A DNA stretch of 14,643 nucleotides from Chloroflexota bacterium (GTDB lineage Bacteria; Chloroflexota; Anaerolineae; Aggregatilineales; Phototrophicaceae): assembly GCA_026706395.1 (NCBI GenBank), contig JAPOYU010000036.1, forward strand, positions 5,881 to 20,523. Direction: 5' to 3'. Numbering within the stretch: the first letter of the stretch is position 1; each line of letters opens with the position of its first letter. Below, in pieces: positions 7,313 to 14,480 of this stretch. The position numbers and the translations under genes are program-made. Below the pieces are notes generated by a model that saw nothing but the letters and a program-made list of their open reading frames with translations, did no database searches and was not told the DNA's origin.

Positions 7313-8179
7313 ATGAAATGGGATGCCGCCACACGCGCAAGGCTGCGCAAAGCACGCCGCTATATTCTGCTCTACGCCCTCCTAATTGGCTTGGCGATTG
7401 CGGTCATCCTGCCGATCTCCTGGATCATCGCCTCTTCATTCACGACGCGCGAAACAGTCTGGAAGAACGCCCTGCCCTTTAGCTGGCGCGCCTTCTTCCC
7501 CGAAGAATTCACCCTGGATGGCTATCACGCGATCTTCGAAAAGGACTTCGGGACGGCGCTGCTCAATACATTCTTTCTCGGCGCGGTCACCGTCGCGCTC
7601 GGAATCGCTGTCGGCGCCATGTCGGGCTTCGCCTTCGCCCGCCTGAAGTTCCGCTGGAAGAATTTTCTCTTCGCCCTGGTTGTATTCAGCTTCATGATCC
7701 CCGGCGACTTGACGATTATCCCATCGTTTGTGCTCGTGCGGGATCTGGGCTGGCTGAATACCTGGCAGGGGCTCATCGTGCCCGGCTTGGCCAACGGCAT
7801 CATCATCTTCTTATTCCGCCAATTCTTCGCCGAGATACCGCAGGATTTGATTGACGCGCCCCGCGTCGACGGCGCCACCTGGCTGCAAGTCTTCCTGCAT
7901 ATCATCCTGCCCGTCTCCAAACCGGCTTTGATCAGCGCCGGCGTCATATTGTTTTTGGGACAGTGGAACAACTTCTTCTGGCCGCTCTTGGTCGCGCCCG
8001 TGCCCGAGCTTCGTGTTGTCCAAGTGGCCGTGTCGATCATCGGCATCGAACAGCAGGTAAACCTCTGGGAGCAGATGTTCGCCAGCTCGACGCTCGCGAT
8101 GCTGGTCCCGGTGCTTTTGATCCTGCCCTTCCAGCGCTATTACGTCGGCGGCATCCTCGGCTCCGGGCTCAAAGGTTGA
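7313..8179 (+). CDS. ABC sugar permease, MalG/UgpE type (importer 2)
   Basis: A 288-residue partner permease. It has a first helix at about 17-41 (YILLYALLIGLAIAVILPISW) followed by the SSFTTRE loop of this subgroup. The EAA loop is D181-A-P-x-x-x-G187 (LIDAPRVDGATWL), with proline at the third position of the motif, ending in ILPVSKP. ATG 7313 has only a weak purine run (GGGGAAG, 7297-7303). A 17-codon open frame from ATG 7263 ends in a TGA that overlaps this ATG (ATGA, 7313-7316), so initiation may depend on coupling. The stop is 7 nt before the dehydrogenase relic at 8187. Confidence 0.91.
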   Translation: MKWDAATRARLRKARRYILLYALLIGLAIAVILPISWIIASSFTTRETVWKNALPFSWRAFFPEEFTLDGYHAIFEKDFGTALLNTFFLGAVTVALGIAVGAMSGFAFARLKFRWKNFLFALVVFSFMIPGDLTIIPSFVLVRDLGWLNTWQGLIVPGLANGIIIFLFRQFFAEIPQDLIDAPRVDGATWLQVFLHIILPVSKPALISAGVILFLGQWNNFFWPLLVAPVPELRVVQVAVSIIGIEQQVNLWEQMFASSTLAMLVPVLLILPFQRYYVGGILGSGLKG

Positions 8180-8186
8180 GGCCTTC

Positions 8187-8252
8187 ATGCTGCAGATGCA
8201 AGCCGCCAAGTTGTTGAGCGGAGAACTGGCGCGCGGTATCATTGTATTTTGA
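8187..8252 (+). pseudogene. In-frame internally deleted alcohol dehydrogenase relic (21 codons)
   Basis: The frame reads MLQMQAAKLLSGELARGIIVF and stops at TGA. Its first half matches the start of the two neighbouring dehydrogenases (MQMQAAVL, MQMQAAIL) and its second half their last residues (ANMLTGQVARGIIVF, ASMLTGDVARGVIVF). The simplest reading is an ancestral third copy that lost about 1 kb between codon 7 or so and the last 15 codons, leaving both ends in frame. GAGG (8178-8181) precedes the ATG by 5 nt, so a short peptide could still be made. It cannot be an active enzyme. Confidence 0.65.
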
Positions 8253-8268
8253 GCGTCACCAACGCAGA

Positions 8269-8351
8269 TGTAGGGCGAGCTATCAGGTCGCCCGCGCACT
8301 TAGCACAATAGATCGTAGGGGCGAGACGATGGCTCGCCCGCAACAAAAGGA
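8269..8351 (+). repeat. Pair of hairpin-repeat copies before dehydrogenase 1
   Basis: First copy: TGTA then GGGCGA (8273-8278) pairing with TCGCCC (8288-8293). Second copy: CGTA then GGGCGAG (8319-8325) pairing with CTCGCCC (8333-8339), followed by the box GCAACAAAAGGA (8340-8351). The AAAAGGA at the end of that box is the ribosome-binding site of the next gene. The arrangement repeats at 9475-9554. Confidence 0.75.
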
Positions 8352-8358
8352 CAACACC

Positions 8359-9459
8359 ATGCAAATGCAAGCGGCAGTCCTCAATGAATTCAACACGCCA
8401 TTTAGCATCGAAACGGTCGACCTGGCGCCGCCGCAAGCGGGCGAAGTGTTGGTCAAGGTGGCGGCGGCCGGCGTCTGCCACAGCGATTGGCACGTGGTCG
8501 AAGGGCATTCCTACTTTCCGCTGCCCATCATCTGCGGCCACGAAGGTTCGGGCCTAGTGGAGAGCGTCGGCGAGGGCGTAACCAGCGTCCGACCGGGCGA
8601 CCATGTCACCTTGAGTTTCCGCGCCAATTGCGGCGACTGCTTCTACTGCCAGCGCGACAAAGCCAACCTCTGCGAAGTCTTCTCGCCCGTGCTCCGTTCA
8701 GGCTTGATGCAGAATGGCACGAGCCGCATTACTCGCGATGGCGAGCCGGTGCACATCATGACGGGGCTGGGCTGCTTCGCTGAATACGTCGTCATTCCTG
8801 AGAGCGCAGCCGTCCCGATCCGCCAGGATGTTCCGCTGGAAGTGGCGGCGCTGGTGGGCTGCGCCGTTTCGACCGGCGTTGGCGCGGCGATCTACACCGC
8901 CGATGTCCGCCCGGGCGAGAGCGTCGCCGTGTATGGCGCGGGCGGCGTCGGGCTCAACATCATCATGGGCGCGGTGTTATGCGGCGCCGACCCGGTCATC
9001 GCTGTCGACACCAACAGCAGCAAGATGGAGATCGCGCGTGAATTCGGCGCCACCCATACGCTCTATTCGGACGACACGACGGTGGCGCAGATCCAGGACT
9101 TGACCGGCGGCCGCGGCGCTGATCACGTCTTTGAATCGGTGGGCTTGCAGCAGCTGCAGGAAGCGGGCTTGGACGCGACGCGCCCCGGCGGCACGCTGAC
9201 TCTGGTCGGCTTAACGCCTTTCGGCAGCGGCACCAACCTGCCCGGCGCGGTCATCACGCGCACGGAAAAAGTCATCCGCGGCAGCTTCTACGGCTCGGTC
9301 AACACCAAGCGCGATTTTCCCAAGTTCATCGAGCTCTATCGCGCCGGCAAGCTCAAGCTGGACGAGCTGGTGACGCGCCGCTACCAGCTGGACGAGATCA
9401 ACGAGGCCTACGCCAATATGCTCACCGGGCAGGTCGCGCGCGGCATCATCGTCTTCTAA
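8359..9459 (+). CDS. Zinc-dependent alcohol dehydrogenase, MDR family (copy 1)
   Basis: A 366-residue medium-chain dehydrogenase/reductase of the AdhC (class III-like) group, oxidising an alcohol to an aldehyde or ketone, or the reverse, with a nicotinamide cofactor. Catalytic zinc ligands C40 (GVCHSDW), H61-E62 (GHEGSG) and C168 (VGCAVSTGVGAA) are present. The structural zinc lobe has C91, C94, C97 and C105. The Rossmann GxGxxG is at 193-198 (GAGGVG), and D217 (AVDTNS) favours NAD over NADP. ATG 8359 is chosen because AAAAGGA (8345-8351) lies 7 nt upstream and the MQMQAA start is shared with copy 2; a longer in-frame reading from 8242 runs back through repeats. Same-length tandem neighbour: 68 of the first 100 residues are identical, without gaps. 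Substrate unknown. Confidence 0.93.
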   Translation: MQMQAAVLNEFNTPFSIETVDLAPPQAGEVLVKVAAAGVCHSDWHVVEGHSYFPLPIICGHEGSGLVESVGEGVTSVRPGDHVTLSFRANCGDCFYCQRDKANLCEVFSPVLRSGLMQNGTSRITRDGEPVHIMTGLGCFAEYVVIPESAAVPIRQDVPLEVAALVGCAVSTGVGAAIYTADVRPGESVAVYGAGGVGLNIIMGAVLCGADPVIAVDTNSSKMEIAREFGATHTLYSDDTTVAQIQDLTGGRGADHVFESVGLQQLQEAGLDATRPGGTLTLVGLTPFGSGTNLPGAVITRTEKVIRGSFYGSVNTKRDFPKFIELYRAGKLKLDELVTRRYQLDEINEAYANMLTGQVARGIIVF

Positions 9460-9474
9460 CCGCGATGGAATCGC

Positions 9475-9554
9475 AGGGGCGACCCTTGAGTCGCCCTCTC
9501 AAACCACCCCGTTACCTGTAGGGGCGACATACCATGTCGCCCGCAATAGAAAGG
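9475..9554 (+). repeat. Pair of hairpin-repeat copies before dehydrogenase 2
   Basis: First copy: GGGCGAC (9477-9483) pairs with GTCGCCC (9490-9496) around a 6-nt loop. Second copy: TGTA (9517-9520), then GGGCGACAT (9522-9530) pairing perfectly with ATGTCGCCC (9534-9542) around a 3-nt loop, then the box GCAATAGAAAGG ending at 9554. GAAAGG is the ribosome-binding site of the following gene. Neither hairpin has a T-run, so read-through from copy 1 to copy 2 is likely. Confidence 0.8.
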
Positions 9555-9563
9555 CGCAACCCA

Positions 9564-10664
9564 ATGCAAATGCAAGCAGCCATCCTCACCAAAGCCCACA
9601 GCCCTTTCAAAATCGAAACGGTAGAAATCGAGCCGCCCAAAGCGGGCGAAGTGCTCGTCAAAATGGCGGCGACCGGCATCTGCCACAGCGACTGGCATAT
9701 CGTGGCTGGCAAAGCCGAATTCGCCGCGCCCATGATCCTGGGCCACGAAGGCGCTGGCGTGGTTGAGGCGGTCGGCGCGGGCGTCACGCGGGTTCAGCCC
9801 GGCGATCACGTCACGCTGAGCTTCCGAGCCAGTTGCGGCGAATGCTTCTATTGCCAGAACGACCAAGCCTCCATCTGCGAAAATGACATGGACACGGTCG
9901 TCGCCGGCCTGCTGGGCGATGGCACGAGCCGCATATCCTGGCGCGGCGAGCCGGTCTATATCCTCGCTGGGCTCGGCACCTTCGCCGAATATATCGTCTG
10001 CCGCGAGGTCAGCGTCGTGCCGGTGCGTATGGATGTGCCGCTGGAGGTGGCGGCGCTGGTCGGCTGCGCAGTCTCGACTGGCGTGGGCGCGGCCATGTTC
10101 ACGGCTGAGGTGCGCGCCGGGCAGAGCGTGGCTGTCTTCGGCGCCGGCGGCGTGGGACTCAACATCATCCAGGGCGCGGCGTTATGCGGCGCCGATCCCA
10201 TCATCGCGGTCGATACCAACAGCAACAAAATGGAGATCGCGCGCGACTTCGGCGCGACCCACTGCCTGATGTCGGATGAAACTGTCGTCGCCGAGATTCA
10301 GAAGCTGAGCGAAGGGCGCGGCGCCGACCACTGCTTTGAATCCGTCGGCATCCCGGCTTTGCAGGAGACGGCGATTGCGGCCGTGCGGCCCGGCGGCATC
10401 GTGACGCTCGTGGGCTTGACGCCGCAAGACAGCGAGACCAAGTTCCTGGGCCAGGTGCTGACCATGACCGAGCGCAAGATCCGCGGCAGCCTCTACGGCT
10501 CGATCAATCCATCGCGGGATTTTCACTTGTTCCTGGATCTGTACATGGCGGGCAAGCTCAAGCTAGAGGAACTGGTGACGAATCGCTATCGGTTGGACCA
10601 GATCAACGAGGCCTACGCGAGCATGCTGACGGGCGATGTGGCCCGCGGCGTGATTGTGTTTTGA
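9564..10664 (+). CDS. Zinc-dependent alcohol dehydrogenase, MDR family (copy 2)
   Basis: A 366-residue paralogue of the preceding gene with every key residue at the same number: catalytic zinc C40, H61-E62 and C168; structural zinc C91, C94, C97 and C105; GAGGVG 193-198; D217. The pair arose by tandem duplication together with its leading hairpin repeats. Differences cluster around residues 51-60 (SYFPLPIICG against AEFAAPMILG), next to the active site, and at 106-115, so the two probably differ in substrate range. ATG 9564 follows GAAAGG (9549-9554) by 9 nt. Its last 44 nt including 4 nt past the stop (10625-10668) recur at 11351-11394 with two mismatches. No terminator is visible after it. 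Confidence 0.93.
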   Translation: MQMQAAILTKAHSPFKIETVEIEPPKAGEVLVKMAATGICHSDWHIVAGKAEFAAPMILGHEGAGVVEAVGAGVTRVQPGDHVTLSFRASCGECFYCQNDQASICENDMDTVVAGLLGDGTSRISWRGEPVYILAGLGTFAEYIVCREVSVVPVRMDVPLEVAALVGCAVSTGVGAAMFTAEVRAGQSVAVFGAGGVGLNIIQGAALCGADPIIAVDTNSNKMEIARDFGATHCLMSDETVVAEIQKLSEGRGADHCFESVGIPALQETAIAAVRPGGIVTLVGLTPQDSETKFLGQVLTMTERKIRGSLYGSINPSRDFHLFLDLYMAGKLKLEELVTNRYRLDQINEAYASMLTGDVARGVIVF

Positions 10665-10716
10665 TTGCCGAAGCCACGCAACTCAAAGCGGCCAGCAGGG
10701 AATCCACTTATCAATG

Positions 10717-10725
10717 TGATATACT
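10717..10725 (+). promoter_or_regulatory. Extended -10 promoter element for the Uma2 gene
   Basis: TGA directly before TATACT (10720-10725) forms an extended -10 element; no good -35 box is seen 17 nt upstream. Transcription would begin near 10732, about 30 nt before ATG 10761. It lies in the 96-nt gap after dehydrogenase 2. Confidence 0.5.
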
Positions 10726-10760
10726 GATTTTGGCTGAGAGGGAGTGAAAGCAAATCGGCG

Positions 10761-11333
10761 ATGGTTACCCGAGAGCGCGAATACACAATAGACGATGTTT
10801 GGCGGCTCGAGCGTCAGCCAATGAATTTGGCGGAGAAGTACTATCTCATTGATGGGGAGCTGTGCGTCAAGATGTCACCGAGTCATTCTCATGGGAGCAT
10901 TGCGAGCGAGATCGCGCGTCTCTTAGGCAATCATGTGGTCGAGCGCGGGTTAGGCAGAGTAACCATCGAAGTAGGCTATCACCCGTCGGGGGAGCGTCAC
11001 ACGGTGCTGCTGCCCGATGTCGCTTTCGAAAGCTGGGCGCGGGCAGCGCGAAAGCCGCTTAAGACTTATGCCCCCTATATGCCCGATCTGGCGGTGGAGG
11101 TGGTATCCCCTTCGCAGACGCTGGCGGAGACGCGCCGCAAAGCCGCTGTTTACCTGCGCCATGGCACGGATATGGTCTGGCTCATTGACCCGGAGCGTAA
11201 CAAAGCCGAGAGGTGGTCGGCCGCGGACGACGGCACAGCCAAAAGCGAGATCATTGAAATGGATGGTGAATTAAAGGGCGGCGCGCTCCTGCCCGGATTC
11301 ACGCTGCCGCTAAGACGCTTGTTTTCTCTATAA
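10761..11333 (+). CDS. Uma2-family (DUF820) restriction-endonuclease-like protein
   Basis: A 190-residue protein of the Uma2 family, which has a PD-(D/E)XK nuclease fold and is greatly expanded in cyanobacteria and Chloroflexota; its biological role is not settled. Visible core: YYLIDGELCVKMSPSHSHG at the N-terminus, D86 in LLPDVAF, D109 and E113 in PDLAVEVVSPSQT, then K127 in ETRRKAAVYLRHGTDMVWLIDP, all as expected for an intact catalytic set. Full family length. The purine run GAGAGGGAG (10736-10744) is about 16 nt before the ATG, too far for a normal ribosome-binding site, so initiation may be weak. The gene lies between two copies of the dehydrogenase 3' end, which suggests it was inserted there or is a survivor of local rearrangement. 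Confidence 0.87.
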   Translation: MVTREREYTIDDVWRLERQPMNLAEKYYLIDGELCVKMSPSHSHGSIASEIARLLGNHVVERGLGRVTIEVGYHPSGERHTVLLPDVAFESWARAARKPLKTYAPYMPDLAVEVVSPSQTLAETRRKAAVYLRHGTDMVWLIDPERNKAERWSAADDGTAKSEIIEMDGELKGGALLPGFTLPLRRLFSL

Positions 11334-11394
11334 TCGCTACATTCAACGAGGCTGACGGGCGATATGGCGCGCGGCGTGATTGTGTTTTGATTGC
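11334..11394 (+). pseudogene. Shrunken copy of the alcohol dehydrogenase 3' end
   Basis: Directly after the Uma2 stop, blocks of the dehydrogenase 2 end appear in order with the intervening bases lost: AATCGCTA (11332-11339; compare 10581-10588), TCAACGAGGC (11343-11352; compare 10603-10612), then 44 nt (11351-11394) that match 10625-10668 with two mismatches, reading GDMARGVIVF and stop TGA (11388-11390). Similarity runs 4 nt past the stop. The collinear blocks with deletions mark it as a degraded gene end rather than a chance motif. Confidence 0.7.
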
Positions 11395-11402
11395 TGCAAA
11401 TC

Positions 11403-11430
11403 TTGTAGCACGGCCATGGTATCATATAAA
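11403..11430 (+). promoter_or_regulatory. Possible promoter for the PLD nuclease gene
   Basis: TTGTAG (11403-11408) and TATAAA (11425-11430) are 16 nt apart. An overlapping TGGTATCAT (11417-11425) would also serve as an extended -10. Start near 11437, a short leader to ATG 11465. The base composition turns AT-rich here, which raises the chance of random matches. Confidence 0.35.
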
Positions 11431-11464
11431 CTGGGTTCAATCCAAAGACCGCCCATTATTTGCT

Positions 11465-12643
11465 ATGGCTAAACGCATACTACTTCAAGGAATAACTACA
11501 GAAAACCATCTTTCTGCAGTTAAACATATCTTACAAATCGATCACCCAACTCGTGCAATTGTGAGCGTGGCGTTCATGAATGCGCGTGGTCTCTATCTTC
11601 TCCGAGATCAAGTTAAGCAGATTGCTGGCATTACTACGGTGCTGGCAGGGATACGGAACGGAATTACGTCAGCGCAAGGACTGAGAACAATGCTAGAGCT
11701 AGGTTGTACAACCTACGCTGTTGACACTGGTTCACGCAGGCTTGTCTTCCATCCGAAAATATACATGTCACGCAATCCGAATCAGGCGCGTCTACTAGTT
11801 GGAAGCGCGAACCTCACAGTCGGCGGGCTAACCTCGAACATTGAAGCCAGTATCCTTCTGAATCTGGAACTTCGCAAACCGGACGACATAGCTTTCGTCG
11901 AAAGGCTGGAAAACCAGATTGACGGAATGATTGCAGAATTCTCTGAAAACGTGATCCATATTTCAGACTATGCAGCGATTAAAGACCTCTTGGCCTCCGG
12001 ACGTGTAATTGATGAAAGTACAGATCAAGGACCAACCATGTCAGGTTCGTCGAGAAGGCGTAATCTGGATACGGTTCCAAGGATGAATCTCAAGACACAC
12101 ACAATTGCAACGCCTCCGGCAGAACCATACCAAGACGTGTCAGAAGCAACCGCACCGCCTGCACTCTCAACTCCATTCGAACTTCTGAAACCTGTACGAG
12201 AGCGACTGGCCTTAGTGTGGAAGAGCAATCCACTGACGAGACGCGATCTTTGCATTCCGACCGGTACTAACACCAATCCTACCGGCTCCATGCTTTTCAA
12301 AAAGGGCGCTTTTGAGAGTATTGATCAGAGACATTACTTTCGCGATGAAGTATTTGCTGACCTCGATTGGCAATTTGATACTGCGAAACGGCGTGAGCAT
12401 TTTGAGCGCACAGAAGGCCGTTTCCAAATAATTGTTCGGGATGTGAACTTTGGCGTTTTTACTTTGAGGATCTCTCACAACACCCGAACAGACACCAAGG
12501 CGTACATTCAGAAAAACAGTATGACCCAGCTGCATTGGGGTACAGTGCGTGAACTTGTTGGTAAAGAAGATCTTCTTGAGCGAACTTTGTGGCTGTATCG
12601 AGACAATGTCTACGATGGGTTTTACGTCATAGAAATCGACTAG
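11465..12643 (+). CDS. PLD-fold restriction endonuclease, BfiI/NgoFVII-like layout
   Basis: A 392-residue protein. The N-terminal domain (about 1-170) has one phospholipase-D nuclease half-site: H96-P-K98 in VFHPKIY, then G113-S-A-N116-L-T and E127 (SNIEASI), so an active site would form at a dimer interface as in BfiI. Residues about 185-240 are a Ser/Thr/Pro-rich linker. The C-terminal part (about 241-392, with LTRRDLCIPTGTNTNPTGS and KAYIQKNSMTQLHWG) resembles the DNA-recognition domain of NgoFVII-type enzymes; this part is recalled, not searched. PLD nucleases cut without metal. ATG 11465 begins the conserved-looking part; an in-frame TTG at 11387 overlaps the dehydrogenase relic. No clear ribosome-binding site. 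Its stop overlaps that of the convergent methyltransferase, its likely protective partner. Confidence 0.78.
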   Translation: MAKRILLQGITTENHLSAVKHILQIDHPTRAIVSVAFMNARGLYLLRDQVKQIAGITTVLAGIRNGITSAQGLRTMLELGCTTYAVDTGSRRLVFHPKIYMSRNPNQARLLVGSANLTVGGLTSNIEASILLNLELRKPDDIAFVERLENQIDGMIAEFSENVIHISDYAAIKDLLASGRVIDESTDQGPTMSGSSRRRNLDTVPRMNLKTHTIATPPAEPYQDVSEATAPPALSTPFELLKPVRERLALVWKSNPLTRRDLCIPTGTNTNPTGSMLFKKGAFESIDQRHYFRDEVFADLDWQFDTAKRREHFERTEGRFQIIVRDVNFGVFTLRISHNTRTDTKAYIQKNSMTQLHWGTVRELVGKEDLLERTLWLYRDNVYDGFYVIEID

Positions 12644-14304
12644 AGCAAGCGTTTTTGTGCACATGGACTTTGGACTGTCTTTGATGTTACACGGTTGCGC
12701 CTATCGCGAAGTCTCTTCCAGCCCAACAGCAATTCGTCCTGTTCAGAAATTGAAAGCCCCAGAGGACTGAGTATGGTTCGTCCTTGTCGCTGCAAGACAT
12801 CATTAATTGACTCGAATCTTATCAACTTGTCAAGCAGGTTTATTTCGGTCTTTACATTTGCCGGGACTGGAATAAGAAGCTGTTCGATTTCCGACGGAAC
12901 CAGTTCCAGAACACCCCCGCCATAGTGCCGGCCCTCCAACTCTGCGCTCAGAGCAGTCAGAGGATTGACAAAACTATATACGAGTTCTCTTGCAGTTCCT
13001 TCTTTAACTGAAATTCGATATGCAGTATCCGTAGTATACGCATTCAACTCGTTGAGAATAAGGCGAGGCACATGATGCGCTCGCTTAAGCATCCCGATTC
13101 TGGTCGAATACACAGACGGCACCGAATACCATGGTTTGCGCACGCGACACTTGTACCGCTTGTTCAGATTACTTTGTTCTCCGTGTAGTATGTAGGCCTT
13201 GGCAGCTGGATTATTTTCAACCGTACGATCTTTGAACCATATGAAGTTCGTTGGATACCCTTTTTCGGCATTTGACTTATGTTGGGCTAGGTCATAGATA
13301 ACGCCGGGACAGTGCTGACTACGCCCAAACATTGGATGTGACCACCTATCAAGACCAAACCGTTGAACAGTTTCGTCCGATACTAAGAAAAACTTATTTG
13401 CTCCGGTGACAATCCCCACATCAACTCTGGCAATCTCAGCGAATCGACGTACAGACTTCAAAGCTGTCAGATCATCAAGTAATGACCGAGTTTTTGGTTC
13501 AAGCAGTGCCCTAGTCCACTTGCCTTCAACAGTTTTTCCATTTATTGGATGGGGGACATCAAATATAACATCCGGGTCTCCACTTACAAATTCCCGCCCA
13601 CGAACCGGATATATTCCTACGCCCTCAGCGCGTTCACATTTATCACGTCTCTTTTCTGCAAGTAAAAGTACTACGCCCTGCAACGTGTCAGAAAACCAGA
13701 GTTCTTCAGGGTCAATGATTATGATCTTTCGAGCATGATTGCCTATATATTCCCTAAGAGATCTGGCGTGCAAGACATGGATAATCTCTGCAGGCACAAC
13801 CATTGCGAGGCGCCCACCCGGGCGAAGCAATGCAAAGGATGCCAAGACAAACGGAACCCAGGCGTTAGTATGTTTAGTGAATTTGCAGTTCAGGTCGTTG
13901 AAGATTCTCTCGGCACGACTTTGAAAGACAGATGGCAGATACTGATAGCGAATGAATGGGGGGTTGCCTACAACTGCATCAAATCTAAAGCCGTCATTTT
14001 CTATCGCTTCAGCTGCCCAACCAAGGAAGTCATTCGCATACACTGTGATATCGGTTAGACCGACGGACTGAGCACGACATAGAGCTTTATTTGCCTCATC
14101 GTTATCAATTTCAAATCCGCAAACAGTTACATCATCTAAGTTCAACCCGATTTGTTCAAGAAATACTCCGTCGCCGCAACCGGGCTCCAAAATAGTCTTC
14201 GGTTTAATGGTGTCTACCCATCGTACAAGAAACTGCGCAAGATCATCGGACGTATAATATCCACCGCGCAACTTCTGTTCCGATTCGTTCTCTATAAAGT
14301 TCAT
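12640..14304 (-). CDS. N6-adenine DNA methyltransferase, gamma class (TaqI/Eco57I-like)
   Basis: A 554-residue methyltransferase on the minus strand that should methylate adenine N6 in the recognition site of the neighbouring PLD nuclease. Motif order X-I-IV is that of the gamma class: motif X GGYYTSDDLAQFL (14-26), motif I ILEPGCGDGVFL (38-49) for AdoMet binding, acidic E65 (GFEID), NDF at 91-93, and the catalytic NPPF at 114-117. The C-terminal half carries a target-recognition region, with VGIVTGANKFFLVSD typical of TaqI-like specificity domains. The ATG (14302-14304) is preceded by GGTGAG (complement of 14310-14315) 5 nt upstream. No ATPase or nuclease domain is fused. The gene ends inside the last codon region of the nuclease gene, so antisense overlap of the two transcripts is expected. 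Base composition is lower in GC than the metabolic genes. Confidence 0.9.
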   Translation of the reverse strand: MNFIENESEQKLRGGYYTSDDLAQFLVRWVDTIKPKTILEPGCGDGVFLEQIGLNLDDVTVCGFEIDNDEANKALCRAQSVGLTDITVYANDFLGWAAEAIENDGFRFDAVVGNPPFIRYQYLPSVFQSRAERIFNDLNCKFTKHTNAWVPFVLASFALLRPGGRLAMVVPAEIIHVLHARSLREYIGNHARKIIIIDPEELWFSDTLQGVVLLLAEKRRDKCERAEGVGIYPVRGREFVSGDPDVIFDVPHPINGKTVEGKWTRALLEPKTRSLLDDLTALKSVRRFAEIARVDVGIVTGANKFFLVSDETVQRFGLDRWSHPMFGRSQHCPGVIYDLAQHKSNAEKGYPTNFIWFKDRTVENNPAAKAYILHGEQSNLNKRYKCRVRKPWYSVPSVYSTRIGMLKRAHHVPRLILNELNAYTTDTAYRISVKEGTARELVYSFVNPLTALSAELEGRHYGGGVLELVPSEIEQLLIPVPANVKTEINLLDKLIRFESINDVLQRQGRTILSPLGLSISEQDELLLGWKRLRDRRNRVTSKTVQSPCAQKRLL

Positions 14305-14480
14305 GGTTGCTCACCAGAGTGGACTACCCAAATGAAAACTCATCATATGAAGTTTACACCAATTGAATCGTCGGCAGCAAATATTGCTTCAGTTGAGCAT
14401 CACATCCGATTCCCATAAGCCTGCCCCACCGCGCTGGCCTGCGAACTGGGCAAAAGCGGCAAGGCCGCTCCTGAATCGCC

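Larger units (their letters stand above)
11395..14415. mobile_element. AT-richer restriction-modification island between dehydrogenase gene-end copies
   Basis: Sampled 60-nt blocks give 27 G+C at 11881-11940 and 26 at 13381-13440, against 40 at 9961-10020, and the change is abrupt just after 11394 and again near 14415. The island contains only the nuclease and methyltransferase and is bracketed by dehydrogenase 3'-end fragments (11351-11394 and 14481-14510). No integrase, transposase, tRNA or terminal inverted repeats were seen, so the transfer mechanism is unknown. The limits are approximate. Confidence 0.45.

Noticed and set aside
11387..11464. An N-terminal extension of the PLD nuclease from TTG 11387
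   Set aside because: This start overlaps the stop of the dehydrogenase gene-end relic and adds 26 residues with no family likeness; ATG 11465 is the more natural start, though no clear ribosome-binding site supports either.
11465..14304. A DISARM- or BREX-type phage-defence system
   Set aside because: Those systems include large helicase or ATPase genes and further partners. Here only a PLD nuclease and a stand-alone methyltransferase are present, which fits a Type II restriction pair.
14455..14469. AGCGGC-AAG-GCCGCT hairpin as a terminator
   Set aside because: No T-run on either side, and it stands upstream of the methyltransferase gene rather than behind a gene end.
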